From JAXLWB01 sp046328715 (GTDB taxonomy: Bacteria; Chloroflexota; Anaerolineae; Caldilineales; Caldilineaceae), in the NCBI GenBank assembly GCA_046328715.1, contig JAXLWB010000047.1:1-64000 (forward strand): a stretch of 64,000 nt of DNA, given 5' to 3'. The position numbers and the translations under genes were made by a program. The notes under the pieces are model-generated. The model made no database searches. It was not told the DNA's origin and saw only the letters and a list, made by a program, of their open reading frames with translations. The stretch's first letter is position 1. Every line of letters starts with the position of its first letter. This document shows positions 27,878 through 36,849 of the stretch, in pieces.

Positions 27878-29021
27878 CTGCTCCCTCCTTCCTCACACTC
27901 TGGTATAACGTCTCTAACTGTTGAGCCACACGCTGAATGGCATACCGTTCGACCACCGCATTGCGCGCTGCTGCGGCAAATTTTTGGCGCAACGCAGCAT
28001 CGTTTAATACTGTCACCAATGCGTTTTGCAGTGCAAGCCGATCATCCGGAGTTACCAACCAACCGTTTTGTCCGTGGGCAATGAATTCGGGAATGGCACC
28101 GACCGCTGTCGCAATACAGGGCAGTCCTACGGCAAGTGCCTCCAACGTCGACAATGAAAAGCCTTCCGAAACTGAGGGCATCACAAAGAGGTCGGCTGCC
28201 TGCAACCAGGGAACAACCGCTTCTTGGTCGCCCACAAAGCGGATTCCCGCACCGGCTCGCTGTTGCAACTCGGCTTGCTGTGGGCCATTACCCACAAGTA
28301 GCAGTTGCGCCGTTGCACAATGCTGCTGGATTGTTGGCCAAAGCTCGATCAGCGTCATCACCCGCTTTTCGGATGCAAGTCGGCCTGTATAAATCACGGT
28401 TGGGGCATCATCCAGCCCAAGTTGTTGACGAAGCGCACGCTTTTGTGTCTCATTCACTGGGGCAAAACGTGCCATATCAATGCCATTGGGGATAGAAATG
28501 CGTTTCTCTGCTGGCACGTCAGCTTCAGCCAATTCCTGGTCGGTAACTTTGCTGATCGCCACAAAGGCGTCCACATACCTCAGCAAGAGTGCCCAACGTT
28601 GTTTACCAAACTTAGCTCGGCGCACTCTTGCCACTTCGCCAATCGCTGGTCCGCTGGCATGAACCGTGACAATCAATGGAATCCCGAGCATGACTTTTGC
28701 CAACAACGCTGCCGTCGTAGGTAACAACAGCTCATGCGCATGAATCACGTCGGGACGCAACTGACGCAACTGTTGAATGACACCGAGCACAAACTTCGGT
28801 GAGGCAATTGCCCGTGAGCCTTGTGTCGGGATACGGGAAACAGCAAGACCCCGAAATTCTTCCCGTTGCGGCGCACCAGCAAGCTGCTTCGTGATGATGG
28901 AAACATTGGAGCCACGCTCAACCAGCGCCACTGAACTGGTCTGTAGCTGTGCAGCAACCCCGCCTACGAAGGGATGAAAGGTCTCGCTGATCATGGTCAC
29001 ATGCAGGGGGCGGTTGCTCAT
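27867..29021 (-). CDS. GT4-family glycosyltransferase
   Basis: A 384-residue GT-B enzyme. The acceptor domain opens HVTMISETFHPFVGGVAAQLQ, with the glycine-rich loop typical of GT4. IPNGIDMARF, VIYTGRLASEKRVMTLIELW and FVMPSVSEGFSLSTLEALAVGLPCIAT follow, giving a complete EX7E motif (EGFSLSTLE). The ATG overlaps the preceding stop codon as ATGA, so translation is probably coupled to the next GT4 upstream. Sugar donor and acceptor are unknown. Confidence 0.92.
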   Translation of the reverse strand: MSNRPLHVTMISETFHPFVGGVAAQLQTSSVALVERGSNVSIITKQLAGAPQREEFRGLAVSRIPTQGSRAIASPKFVLGVIQQLRQLRPDVIHAHELLLPTTAALLAKVMLGIPLIVTVHASGPAIGEVARVRRAKFGKQRWALLLRYVDAFVAISKVTDQELAEADVPAEKRISIPNGIDMARFAPVNETQKRALRQQLGLDDAPTVIYTGRLASEKRVMTLIELWPTIQQHCATAQLLLVGNGPQQAELQQRAGAGIRFVGDQEAVVPWLQAADLFVMPSVSEGFSLSTLEALAVGLPCIATAVGAIPEFIAHGQNGWLVTPDDRLALQNALVTVLNDAALRQKFAAAARNAVVERYAIQRVAQQLETLYQSVRKEGADGK

Positions 29022-30157
29022 GCTCCTAAAAGTTCCCGAAACTTGGCTTCAAGCAGAGGAAAATGTTGTTCCCAGGTAAAACGCTCCAGCAAGCGCTGTC
29101 GTGCTCGCTGCATTATTTCGACGCGTTTAGCTTCGCTGGCCATAAGCGTTTGCAGATGAGCGACAAGTTGATCTACATCGTGGGGCGTGTGCAAAAGACC
29201 ACACTCCCCTTCCAATTGATAGGCCACATAACCCGAGTTCCCGGCAATGATCGCTCCACCAAAGTACATTGCCTCTAAGATGCTGGTTGGAAAACCTTCC
29301 CCTTCAGACGGCAACGCATAGATTGAAGACGTTCGATATTTGCGATAAAGCGCCTCACCGGATAGGCCGGGCAAAAAGCTGATACGTTGCTCTAGTTGGT
29401 ATTTCGCAACTTGCTCGTGCAACTGTTGGGCATACGCCTGCGAGACCTCAGGTCCGATGATCTCTACGCTCCAATCGGGAAAACGGGTCGCCACACGAGC
29501 AAAAGCCTCGATCAGCCGGTGAACGTTCTTGCGCTCAACCAGCCGACCCGCGTAAAGAATCACTGGCTTGCGATGTGGCTGCCAACCTTCCCGCTGCCAA
29601 CTTTGCTCGATGGCCTCCAGGTCACTGCGCCAGAGCGAGGAAGGAACGAGTAGGACATTGGCTTGGGGCAAATGTTGCAGTACTGCCTCCCGACAAGCAG
29701 GGGCTTCGGCTAGGATCAGACTGGCATGGCGCAACAACGGACCGTAGCGCAATGCTTGCCATCGTTTGTTGCGACTCGTGCCAAAGGCTCGATGCGAATA
29801 GGTGTCGAGTACCACGATGTACTTGCTGCCAAAGAGCAGGTGCGAGGCGATTAACCCATAGCCATGCCAATCCCATATCCAGGTGATAACAAGCTGTTGC
29901 TGGTGTTTACCGACAAAGTGGCTCGCCAGTCTGAACAATTTCGCATTTTTGCTGCCACCCTCCATCTTCACCAGCGGCACAGATTGCCAGACACGCTCCA
30001 AATTGGCGTTGGCTTCACTTGCCATTGTAACGATCTCAGTCTTCCAACCTGCCTGGGCAAAACCCTTGAGCAGGAGATAAGGGGCGCGCATGGCACCAGT
30101 TTCGTCGAACGATTGGATGGCGTAGCAGAGGGAAGGTGATTGCAGTGAATGTTTCAC
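29018..30157 (-). CDS. GT4-family glycosyltransferase
   Basis: A 379-residue GT-B enzyme. After a diverged N-terminal domain it has PVILYAGRLVERKNVHRLIEAF, the donor-binding IYALPSEGEGFPTSILEAMYFGGAIIAG with the EX7E pair, and a typical C-terminal helix (RFTWEQHFPLLEAKF). Its ATG shares four bases with the stop of the RmlC-like gene and its stop shares four with the next ATG, so three genes are chained by ATGA overlaps. Confidence 0.9.
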   Translation of the reverse strand: MKHSLQSPSLCYAIQSFDETGAMRAPYLLLKGFAQAGWKTEIVTMASEANANLERVWQSVPLVKMEGGSKNAKLFRLASHFVGKHQQQLVITWIWDWHGYGLIASHLLFGSKYIVVLDTYSHRAFGTSRNKRWQALRYGPLLRHASLILAEAPACREAVLQHLPQANVLLVPSSLWRSDLEAIEQSWQREGWQPHRKPVILYAGRLVERKNVHRLIEAFARVATRFPDWSVEIIGPEVSQAYAQQLHEQVAKYQLEQRISFLPGLSGEALYRKYRTSSIYALPSEGEGFPTSILEAMYFGGAIIAGNSGYVAYQLEGECGLLHTPHDVDQLVAHLQTLMASEAKRVEIMQRARQRLLERFTWEQHFPLLEAKFRELLGA

Positions 30158-30711
30158 AGTCCACGCATTACTTCAAAATCGCCAGCCTGGCTGTCAGGAT
30201 AGTTGGCGTCACGTTGATTGATCATGCTCACCGGTAGGGGCCAATCGATGGCGAAAAGCGCATCGTTCCAGCGGGCACCGCGTTGGGCTGCGGGCTCAAA
30301 GGCAGCAGAGTTCATGTAAAAGATCTCGGCCCCATCGCTCAATGCCTGAAAGCCGTGAGCAAAACCTTGCGGGATATAGAGCATTCGCCCATTTTCTGCA
30401 CTCAACTCCGCGCCAATCCAGCGCAAGAAGGAGGGAGAATCTGGGCGCAGGTCGATCATCACATCGAAGATTGCGCCACTCGTACAGCGCACAAGTTTCA
30501 CCTCACCATGGGGCGGTAGTTGATAATGCATACCGCGCACCGTTCCTCGCTTGTGGTTGAAGGAGGTATTGCACTGCGATAGGGTTGCCTCAAGCCCATG
30601 ATCGAGAAATTCCTGCATGGCCCAAGCACGCGCAAAATAGCCGCGTTCATCGCTGATCTTTTCTAACTCGATTTGATAGGCACCCTTAAGTGGCGTGGCG
30701 TGAAAGATCAT
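30154..30711 (-). CDS. rfbC: dTDP-4-dehydrorhamnose 3,5-epimerase-like protein (RmlC/RfbC family)
   Basis: A 185-residue cupin epimerase of nucleotide-activated 4-keto-6-deoxysugars. The start RGYFARAWAMQEF, the RGTVRGMHYQLPP segment with the catalytic histidine, FDVMIDLRPDS and YIPQGFAHGFQAL are family hallmarks. Because rmlA, rmlB and rmlD are absent from the window while rfbF and rfbG are present, the substrate may be CDP- rather than dTDP-linked (inference). It lies 18 bases after the C-methyltransferase gene, and the two probably act on the same keto sugar. Confidence 0.87.
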   Translation of the reverse strand: MIFHATPLKGAYQIELEKISDERGYFARAWAMQEFLDHGLEATLSQCNTSFNHKRGTVRGMHYQLPPHGEVKLVRCTSGAIFDVMIDLRPDSPSFLRWIGAELSAENGRMLYIPQGFAHGFQALSDGAEIFYMNSAAFEPAAQRGARWNDALFAIDWPLPVSMINQRDANYPDSQAGDFEVMRGL

Positions 30712-30729
30712 ATAATTTCGGATTTCGGA

Positions 30730-31956
30730 CTAAAGAATCTCTACCTCAGGAATTGGGATGATGAATTTGCCTCCCCACTGCCGGATCGGTTCAAGCTGTT
30801 TCATGATCTCGTCTTTCAGATTCCAGGGCAAGATCAACACATAATCGGGCTGGGTCTGGTTGATTTGATCAGGCGGAAAGATCGGAATGTGCGTCCCGGG
30901 TGTAAACTTGCCATGTTTGTACGGGTTGCGATCGACGGTGTAGTCGAGAAAGTCGGTGCGAATGGCGCAGTAATTGAGTAACGTATTGCCTTTGCCGGGC
31001 GCACCATAGCCGACGATCTGCTTTCCTGCGGCACGTAGCTCGATCAACGAGTGGAGCAGCTTACGTTTCGTCTGTTTGACCTGCTCGGAAAACGCTGAGT
31101 ATGCCGCTAGCGATTGCAGCCCTGCCTCTCGTTCAACTTGACACAACTTCTGGAGTCTTGCTGTGACCGGCTTGCTTGTATCTTCCTGGTGGCCGGCGTA
31201 GATGCGCAATGAGCCACCGTGCGTGGGCAACTCTTCAACGTCAAAGATCGTCAGCCCGTGGGCTGCAAAGAGTTTTTCCGTGGTGCCCAGGCTAAAATAG
31301 GAAAAGTGCTCATGGTAGATCGTATCGAATTGATTGCCAGCCATCAGCCGCATCAGATGTGGAAACTCAATCGTGATCACTCCAGTCGGTTTGAGCAATA
31401 GCTTGAGTCCGGCCACGAAGTCATTCAAGTTGGGCACTTGCGCCATCACGTTGTTGCCAAGCAATAGGTCTGCCTGCTGCCCTTGCGCTGCTAATTGTTG
31501 TGCCAATGCTTTGCCAAAAAAGTCCACCAACGTTGGCACACCCTTCTCAATCGCCACTTTCGCTACATTGCGCGCTGGCTCGATGCCCAAGGCTGGAATG
31601 CCTGCCGCTACGAAATATTGCAGCAGATAACCGTCATTGCTCGCTACCTCAACCACTTGGCTGTTTTTATCCAGTCCAAAGCGCTGGATCATGCTTTCAG
31701 TATAGCGTTGACAGTGTTGCAGCCAGGTATCGGCATAAGAGGAAAAATAGGCGTACTCGCTAAAGATCTCCACCGGATCGACATACTCTTCGAGTTGAAC
31801 CAGGAAGCAGCGCTCGCAGACATAGACGTGCAACGGGTAGAATGGCTCCATCCCGTTGAGTTGCGACTCGGCCAGGAAACTCTCACAGAGGGGCGACATG
31901 CCCAAATCAACAAAGGTATGCTGTAGTGGAGCAGAACAAAAGCGGCAGGTGGCCAT
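30730..31956 (-). CDS. SAM-dependent deoxysugar C-methyltransferase (TylCIII/NovU/TcaB9-like)
   Basis: A 408-residue protein with three parts. An N-terminal zinc-binding region has Cys4, Cys7, Cys47 and Cys50. A Rossmann SAM domain has VVEVASNDGYLLQYF at about 101-115. The C-methyltransferase C-terminal domain contains VGYGAPGKGNTLLNY. The active-site signature TIYHEHFSYFSL, with the Tyr-His-Glu-His set known from TcaB9, is at about 212-223. Family members methylate C3 (or C5) of nucleotide-linked 4-keto-deoxysugars. It follows a GT2 gene and precedes the RmlC-like epimerase, which implies a branched-chain 6-deoxyhexose in the product. Confidence 0.9.
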   Translation of the reverse strand: MATCRFCSAPLQHTFVDLGMSPLCESFLAESQLNGMEPFYPLHVYVCERCFLVQLEEYVDPVEIFSEYAYFSSYADTWLQHCQRYTESMIQRFGLDKNSQVVEVASNDGYLLQYFVAAGIPALGIEPARNVAKVAIEKGVPTLVDFFGKALAQQLAAQGQQADLLLGNNVMAQVPNLNDFVAGLKLLLKPTGVITIEFPHLMRLMAGNQFDTIYHEHFSYFSLGTTEKLFAAHGLTIFDVEELPTHGGSLRIYAGHQEDTSKPVTARLQKLCQVEREAGLQSLAAYSAFSEQVKQTKRKLLHSLIELRAAGKQIVGYGAPGKGNTLLNYCAIRTDFLDYTVDRNPYKHGKFTPGTHIPIFPPDQINQTQPDYVLILPWNLKDEIMKQLEPIRQWGGKFIIPIPEVEIL

Positions 31957-31985
31957 AAGGATTTCAGTGTGTAACCAGGATGCAG

Positions 31986-32978
31986 CTACATTCTTGGTAA
32001 CGAAAGTAATAGACGCAGGTAATAATTGGCACCGCGCAGATGCTCCTGGCGTGCTGGCCCCGATTCCAGAAAGGCCAGAGGTGTGACCAGCAGACGCATG
32101 AGTGCCGCAAAGGCTAGTACCAATTTGTAGGCTACGGTGGCTATCGCTCCCCGATGTTTGCGAAAGAAGATGATCTTGGTTTCGTATAGACGCAAGAACA
32201 TCTTCTGCGCCACCTGTTTAGTGCTTTGCGCTCCGTAGTGGATCACCCTGGATTGTGGCACCCAGTAATTTTTCCATTTGGCGCGCAAGATGCGGTCACA
32301 CCAATCGACTTCTTCGGTGTAGATAAAGTAATCTTCGTCGAGCATCCCCACGCTTTCAATCACTTTGCGGCGAACCACCAGCGAAGCCCCTTGAATCACC
32401 TCCACTTGGCGTGGGCGGTCTTGCGGCCAACTCGACATGTCGTAAAGTGCCAGCCGGTAGAATTTATCCAGATGGAGCATTCGCCAAAATTCACCCAGCA
32501 GCGTCGGAACCCGATAGCACGAATGCTGCAACGTGCCGTCTGGATTGAGCAAGAGTGACCCTGCTGCCCCGGCATTCGGCGTCTGATCCATAAAGGAGAC
32601 TAGTGCCTGCAAGGCACCGGGCAAAACTTTCGTGTCCGAATTGAGCAGCAGCACATAGTCGCCCTGGCAGACGCGCATGGCCTGATTGTTGGCCCGGGCA
32701 AAACCGACATTGTCTCGATTCTCGATCAGCTTTACCCATGGAAAACGACTGCGCAACATGACAACGCTGCCATCGCCTGAGGCATTGTCAACCACGTAGA
32801 CTTCCATTTGGGCAGGTTCAGGCAACCCGATATCATCTAAAATCGATTGGAGACACTCCGCCAGAATCTCGCGCGTGTTCCAATTGACGATAATGATCGA
32901 CATGCGCAGGGACGACTGGGGAACGTTTGTCGTCTGCACCGATTTTTCGATGTTCATGGGTTGTTCTGATGATATCAT
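31986..32978 (-). CDS. GT2-family glycosyltransferase (rhamnosyltransferase-like)
   Basis: A 330-residue GT-A enzyme. MSIIIVNWNTREILAECLQSI, YVVDNASGDGSVVML and GFARANNQAMRVCQGDYVLLLNSDT mark the group that includes rhamnosyl- and other deoxysugar transferases. The QGASLVVRRKVIESVGMLDEDYFIYTEEVDWC motif carries the catalytic acidic residues. A hydrophobic C-terminal region (LVLAFAALMRLLVTPLAFL) may bind the membrane. The ATG overlaps the upstream stop by four bases. An alternative start at the MSIIIV methionine would remove 25 residues. Confidence 0.9.
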   Translation of the reverse strand: MISSEQPMNIEKSVQTTNVPQSSLRMSIIIVNWNTREILAECLQSILDDIGLPEPAQMEVYVVDNASGDGSVVMLRSRFPWVKLIENRDNVGFARANNQAMRVCQGDYVLLLNSDTKVLPGALQALVSFMDQTPNAGAAGSLLLNPDGTLQHSCYRVPTLLGEFWRMLHLDKFYRLALYDMSSWPQDRPRQVEVIQGASLVVRRKVIESVGMLDEDYFIYTEEVDWCDRILRAKWKNYWVPQSRVIHYGAQSTKQVAQKMFLRLYETKIIFFRKHRGAIATVAYKLVLAFAALMRLLVTPLAFLESGPARQEHLRGANYYLRLLLSLPRM

Positions 32979-34081
32979 GCTAGACCTTCTGCAACTGCTG
33001 CCAACCTGCTAATCTTTCTCTCGTAGGAAAGAGTTGTTTCAACTGCTTGCCGCGCCCGCTCACCTAGACTCTTCGCACGCACTGGATCGCCTACCAACTC
33101 ACGAATGGCCTCGCGCAGGGCCAATCCATTTCCTGCGGGAACGATTAGCCCTGTCTCTCCGTGTTCAATATAATCCTCTGCCCCGCCTGGCGAAGCCACG
33201 ATCACCGCCTTGCCCATCGCCATCGCCTCTTTCAAAGTGACACTGCCAGCGCTGTGATGAGCCCCAGGTTGCAGCGGAATTACGACCACACTAGAGCGGG
33301 CATAAAGTTCACGCAGCCGTGGGAAAGGCAAATAAGTGCCAAAACTCACGTTTTGCGGCAAATCCCCAACTTGAGACTTATACTGCACATACCATTGGCT
33401 GGATGCTTGGATATGTAGTTGCAGCGGTAGATCGATCACCGCCTGAATCAGCATGTCATAGTCACGCCGTGCCTGTCCCAAGCTGATGACAAGCCCAGGA
33501 TCGACGCTAATTTGCGGCTGCGGTCGCCAGAAGCATTCATCTACGCCATCCAGGACCGAGGTGACCCGTTCGCGTGGAAGTCGATATTTTTGCACGATCT
33601 CTTTTGCGGTAGAATGCGTTAGCGCAATGATTTTGCTAAAGACAGGCATCGTCCGTAACAAACGGTAGACCGCATATTTCTGCAAGGATAGAACGCTGTG
33701 GACGATCACAACGTGTGGCGTCTTGCGCCCAAGGAGTGATTGAAGCACCGCCATAGGGACGCCAACATCTTCGCTGGTTGAATAGATCAGATCGTAATCG
33801 TGCCAATTGCGCAAGGCGTAGAGTGCCTGTCCCCAACGAAGACGCATGGTCCGCTCGGGTGTTTCTAGCAAGCGTAGGAAACGATCTTGATAGATCGACT
33901 GGTCGATTACCTCGCCACCGAGCCGAGCCTGTAGATCGAGGTAGTCGATGCGCGGCATGAGATCGTGGGCGATCTGTTCCTGCGCATCCTTCGGTGTTGT
34001 GTTGTTTGCCAGAATCAGCGGACGTTGCACCATGTTCGTAGGCTGCAAGTCGTTCACCGTTGTCTGTGAACGGCTACGCAT
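32975..34081 (-). CDS. GT4-family glycosyltransferase
   Basis: A 368-residue GT-B enzyme. The N-terminal domain has DYDLIYSTSEDVGVPMAVLQSLLGRKTPHVVIVHS. The C-terminal domain has LVISLGQARRDYDMLIQAV and VVVIPLQPGAHHSAGSVTLKEAMAMGKAVIVA, where the EX7E motif is altered, then GGAEDYIEHGETGLIVPAGN. It overlaps both neighbours by 4 and 8 bases. No signal or membrane helix is seen. Donor unknown. Confidence 0.88.
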   Translation of the reverse strand: MRSRSQTTVNDLQPTNMVQRPLILANNTTPKDAQEQIAHDLMPRIDYLDLQARLGGEVIDQSIYQDRFLRLLETPERTMRLRWGQALYALRNWHDYDLIYSTSEDVGVPMAVLQSLLGRKTPHVVIVHSVLSLQKYAVYRLLRTMPVFSKIIALTHSTAKEIVQKYRLPRERVTSVLDGVDECFWRPQPQISVDPGLVISLGQARRDYDMLIQAVIDLPLQLHIQASSQWYVQYKSQVGDLPQNVSFGTYLPFPRLRELYARSSVVVIPLQPGAHHSAGSVTLKEAMAMGKAVIVASPGGAEDYIEHGETGLIVPAGNGLALREAIRELVGDPVRAKSLGERARQAVETTLSYERKISRLAAVAEGLA

Positions 34082-35495
34082 TCCTTTCTTCCTGACCCAC
34101 TTCGTTCTCTGCTAATTCTGCCGGATAACAGCGGTCTAGTAGAAGAAGTCCTCCCAGAAAGATCCAACTTAAAATGCTGGCACGAAAGCCATGCAAGCCC
34201 ACGTTGTAGACAAAGGGCAGCAACCAATCCCCCAACCAACTGGCGACCAACGAACCGACTATACCACCAATGGCGCTGTAGACATAGCCCCTGGCAAAGC
34301 CTTCCGGCACTCGTTTGCGCAGCGACCAGGCCAATCTGCCCACCTGCCACATAAACACAAAAAAGATGATTAAACCAAGAATACCGGTCTGCGCAATCAT
34401 ATCCACATATTGGCTATGGGAGTTGAAATTCACCGCATAACCACGGATCGGAAAGAGTGGCGTATACCAATAATAGTTGGCGGGTCCTAGTCCTGTAATC
34501 GGATTGACTTTGACAATTTGAAAGACGATCGACCACGCATCGAGCCGAGTAGAATAACTGTAACGATCCGTGAGCATTGCTTCACTAATTGACTGTACGA
34601 CTGGAACTGCACCCAACAGCGCCATCAGCGGGATCAAGCGAGAAAAGCGCAGCACGACGATCACCGCAACCCCTGCTGCCGCTGGCATCCAACCCGACTT
34701 CCAATCGTAGGCTGGACCAGCCTCGACATAAAGCGTAGTTGCTACGATCAGGAAGAGGAGGGCACGTTGCCATTTCTTCAATTGCGTGTTGAAAAGTGCC
34801 TGGCCCAAGGGAATACAGGCCAGCCATAGATAGAAAAGACTGCCTAATGTACCTTCGGCGTACAGCTTTTCCGTAAACAGTCGTCCAAAGGCAGGAAAGA
34901 GCCAGCCCAAAATGCGAAACCAAGCCAACCCGACAAAGATCCACGAGATCCATTCGAGCCAGCGTACATCTTTGATGCGATTGCCAACGAGAAAATAAGT
35001 GGCAACTGAGAAGAGGTAGACTGAAATGCCACCCAATTGCGCCTGCAAGGGAGCTTGGGCTGTGCGATACCAGGGCAATTTGCCAACGATGAAGGAGAGC
35101 AACATGCTGGCTACGATCAGCATGGCTGGTAAGTTCGTGGGCGAGGGGTGCCAGCGAATCTCCTTGTCAACCACCAGAATGTCGGCAAGCCACAGTCCAA
35201 GCAACAGCGCCAGTCCCGCTTGGGTTAGTCCAACACCACTAGGGCCGTAGAAGGGCACTACCATCCCCGCCAGCAGGGTGAGCAGCAACCCTAGCCCTGG
35301 CGACATCATGAAGAGCACCACTCCTGCAAGCCCGCCCAAACCCACCAGGTAGAGCAGTCGTGGATGGGTTCCCAATGCCGCACTCACCAGTAACACGCCA
35401 ACAATGATCGCCACCCGCATCAGCCAGAGCCAATGGGTATCGATCCAATGACGTATGGAGGTAAAGGGGCGAACATTCGTTAACTGTTGGATCAT
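34074..35495 (-). CDS. O-antigen polymerase/ligase family membrane protein (Wzy/WaaL-like), copy 1
   Basis: A 473-residue protein with about twelve hydrophobic helices. The large loop before the last helices contains DRYSYSTRLDAWSIVFQIVKVNPITGLGPANYYWYTPLFPIRGYAVNFNSHSQYVDMIAQTGILGL, the Wzy_C pattern with conserved R, H and acidic residues. In a bacterium without a proven outer membrane it is more probably a repeat-unit polymerase than a lipid A ligase (inference). It lies among glycosyltransferase genes with short overlaps. A second member of the family is at 56625. Confidence 0.85.
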   Translation of the reverse strand: MIQQLTNVRPFTSIRHWIDTHWLWLMRVAIIVGVLLVSAALGTHPRLLYLVGLGGLAGVVLFMMSPGLGLLLTLLAGMVVPFYGPSGVGLTQAGLALLLGLWLADILVVDKEIRWHPSPTNLPAMLIVASMLLSFIVGKLPWYRTAQAPLQAQLGGISVYLFSVATYFLVGNRIKDVRWLEWISWIFVGLAWFRILGWLFPAFGRLFTEKLYAEGTLGSLFYLWLACIPLGQALFNTQLKKWQRALLFLIVATTLYVEAGPAYDWKSGWMPAAAGVAVIVVLRFSRLIPLMALLGAVPVVQSISEAMLTDRYSYSTRLDAWSIVFQIVKVNPITGLGPANYYWYTPLFPIRGYAVNFNSHSQYVDMIAQTGILGLIIFFVFMWQVGRLAWSLRKRVPEGFARGYVYSAIGGIVGSLVASWLGDWLLPFVYNVGLHGFRASILSWIFLGGLLLLDRCYPAELAENEVGQEERNA

Positions 35496-35497
35496 CG

Positions 35498-36835
35498 CTA
35501 TTTATCCGAACCGTTGACACGCCATAAGGTATGGCGCAAGGTGGCACGCATCCGATACTCGATATTGCGGATGCGGTCGCGCACTGCCTTTGGCGCTTTA
35601 TCCGGCGCAAGTTTGGGTGCCTTGACCCACTGGCGAACACATGCGGTCGTTGCCGCAAAAGATAACTCGTTGCGCGCATAGTCGAGCGCTCGCTCTGCCA
35701 ACTGATCGCGCTGCTCGGGATCATCGGCAATCTGCGCCAACTTGTTACCGAGCGTTTGCCAATCGCCGACGGCAAAAGTCAGTCCCGCCTGTTTGGCTTC
35801 CAGCAGATAGCTCAACTCAGGCCCGTAGGTAGTGATCACAGGCAAGCCAGATGCAATCATCTCGGTGAGCCGGGTGCGTGTGCCGTAAAGAGTCTCATAG
35901 TGTAGTGCATCGATATTGATGCCGATGTCACTTTCCCGGTAGTAGGCCGGAATCTCTGACCAAGGCCGCCAACCGAGTAATACGAAACGATCCTTATATT
36001 TGGAACGTTCAATCAATGTTTGAAGTTGCGTATAGGTATTGTCAACCGCTTCGTAGGTATTCGCCCCGACCGAGACATAGCGCAGCCGTGGTTCTCGCTG
36101 CATCGCTGCTTCTAAGCCGCGAAAGAGCGTTCCCACATCGGTCCAGGTGTTGTACCCTCCACACCAAAGCACCACGAATTCGTCGTCGCCGATGCCGTGT
36201 GCAGCCAATGCCTGACGTTTCGGCGCACGTTTGGGTGAAGCATCCGGCTTGGGCAGCGAACCAGGCAAGACCACATGGGCAAATTCATAGCCAAAGGTAC
36301 GGCGGTTGAGCCGTCCAGCCATCGCCAATTCGCCCACGGTCATGTGCTTTTGCGGTGCCCCACAACCGGAAAAGGCATCGCCAGTGCGCAACACCTCGTG
36401 CATAAACCCAATCGAAGTCTCCAAGCCTCGGTCCGATTGCGTTCGATAAAAGGAAGCCTGCATGATAGTCATCATATCGCCGTAGATGTCCATCCAGATT
36501 GGCTTGCAGGTACGCAGCTTGGTCGCATAGAGACAATGACTAAAGTTTACCGCCACGATACAATCCGGCTGAAAGCGATCATGAGCCGCTTGCAGCGGCG
36601 TGATCCAGCCCGCCTCGCCAAAGGCAATCGGCTGAACTTGCAGTTGAGCAGCCCATGCTTCGGGTACTGCGACGCTCTGCGCCTTCTCACCTCGTGCCCC
36701 AGCACAAAGCAGGATCTCATGACCATCGTCGAGCAGTGGTTCCAAAAATTGCCAGGTGCGGTAGTGCGCTGCCTCGATCTTCACACCCTGGATCAGTTGT
36801 GGCGGATTGTAGCCAATTAGTAAAACTTTAGACAT
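35498..36835 (-). CDS. GT4-like glycosyltransferase
   Basis: A 445-residue GT-B enzyme. It opens VLLIGYNPPQLIQGVKIEAAHYRTW. The central part IWMDIYGDMMTIMQASFYR suggests a specialised acceptor domain. The C-terminal half has FVVLWCGGYNTWTDVGTLFRGLEAAM and a diverged donor region, YGTRTRLTEMIASGLPVITTYGPELSYLLE. The C-terminal 40 residues are basic (KAVRDRIRNIEYRMRATLRHTLWR) and may touch the membrane surface. It is close to the polymerase gene (2-base gap) and the TyvE-like gene (14 bases). Confidence 0.82.
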   Translation of the reverse strand: MSKVLLIGYNPPQLIQGVKIEAAHYRTWQFLEPLLDDGHEILLCAGARGEKAQSVAVPEAWAAQLQVQPIAFGEAGWITPLQAAHDRFQPDCIVAVNFSHCLYATKLRTCKPIWMDIYGDMMTIMQASFYRTQSDRGLETSIGFMHEVLRTGDAFSGCGAPQKHMTVGELAMAGRLNRRTFGYEFAHVVLPGSLPKPDASPKRAPKRQALAAHGIGDDEFVVLWCGGYNTWTDVGTLFRGLEAAMQREPRLRYVSVGANTYEAVDNTYTQLQTLIERSKYKDRFVLLGWRPWSEIPAYYRESDIGINIDALHYETLYGTRTRLTEMIASGLPVITTYGPELSYLLEAKQAGLTFAVGDWQTLGNKLAQIADDPEQRDQLAERALDYARNELSFAATTACVRQWVKAPKLAPDKAPKAVRDRIRNIEYRMRATLRHTLWRVNGSDK

Positions 36836-36849
36836 ACACTAGTAAACTC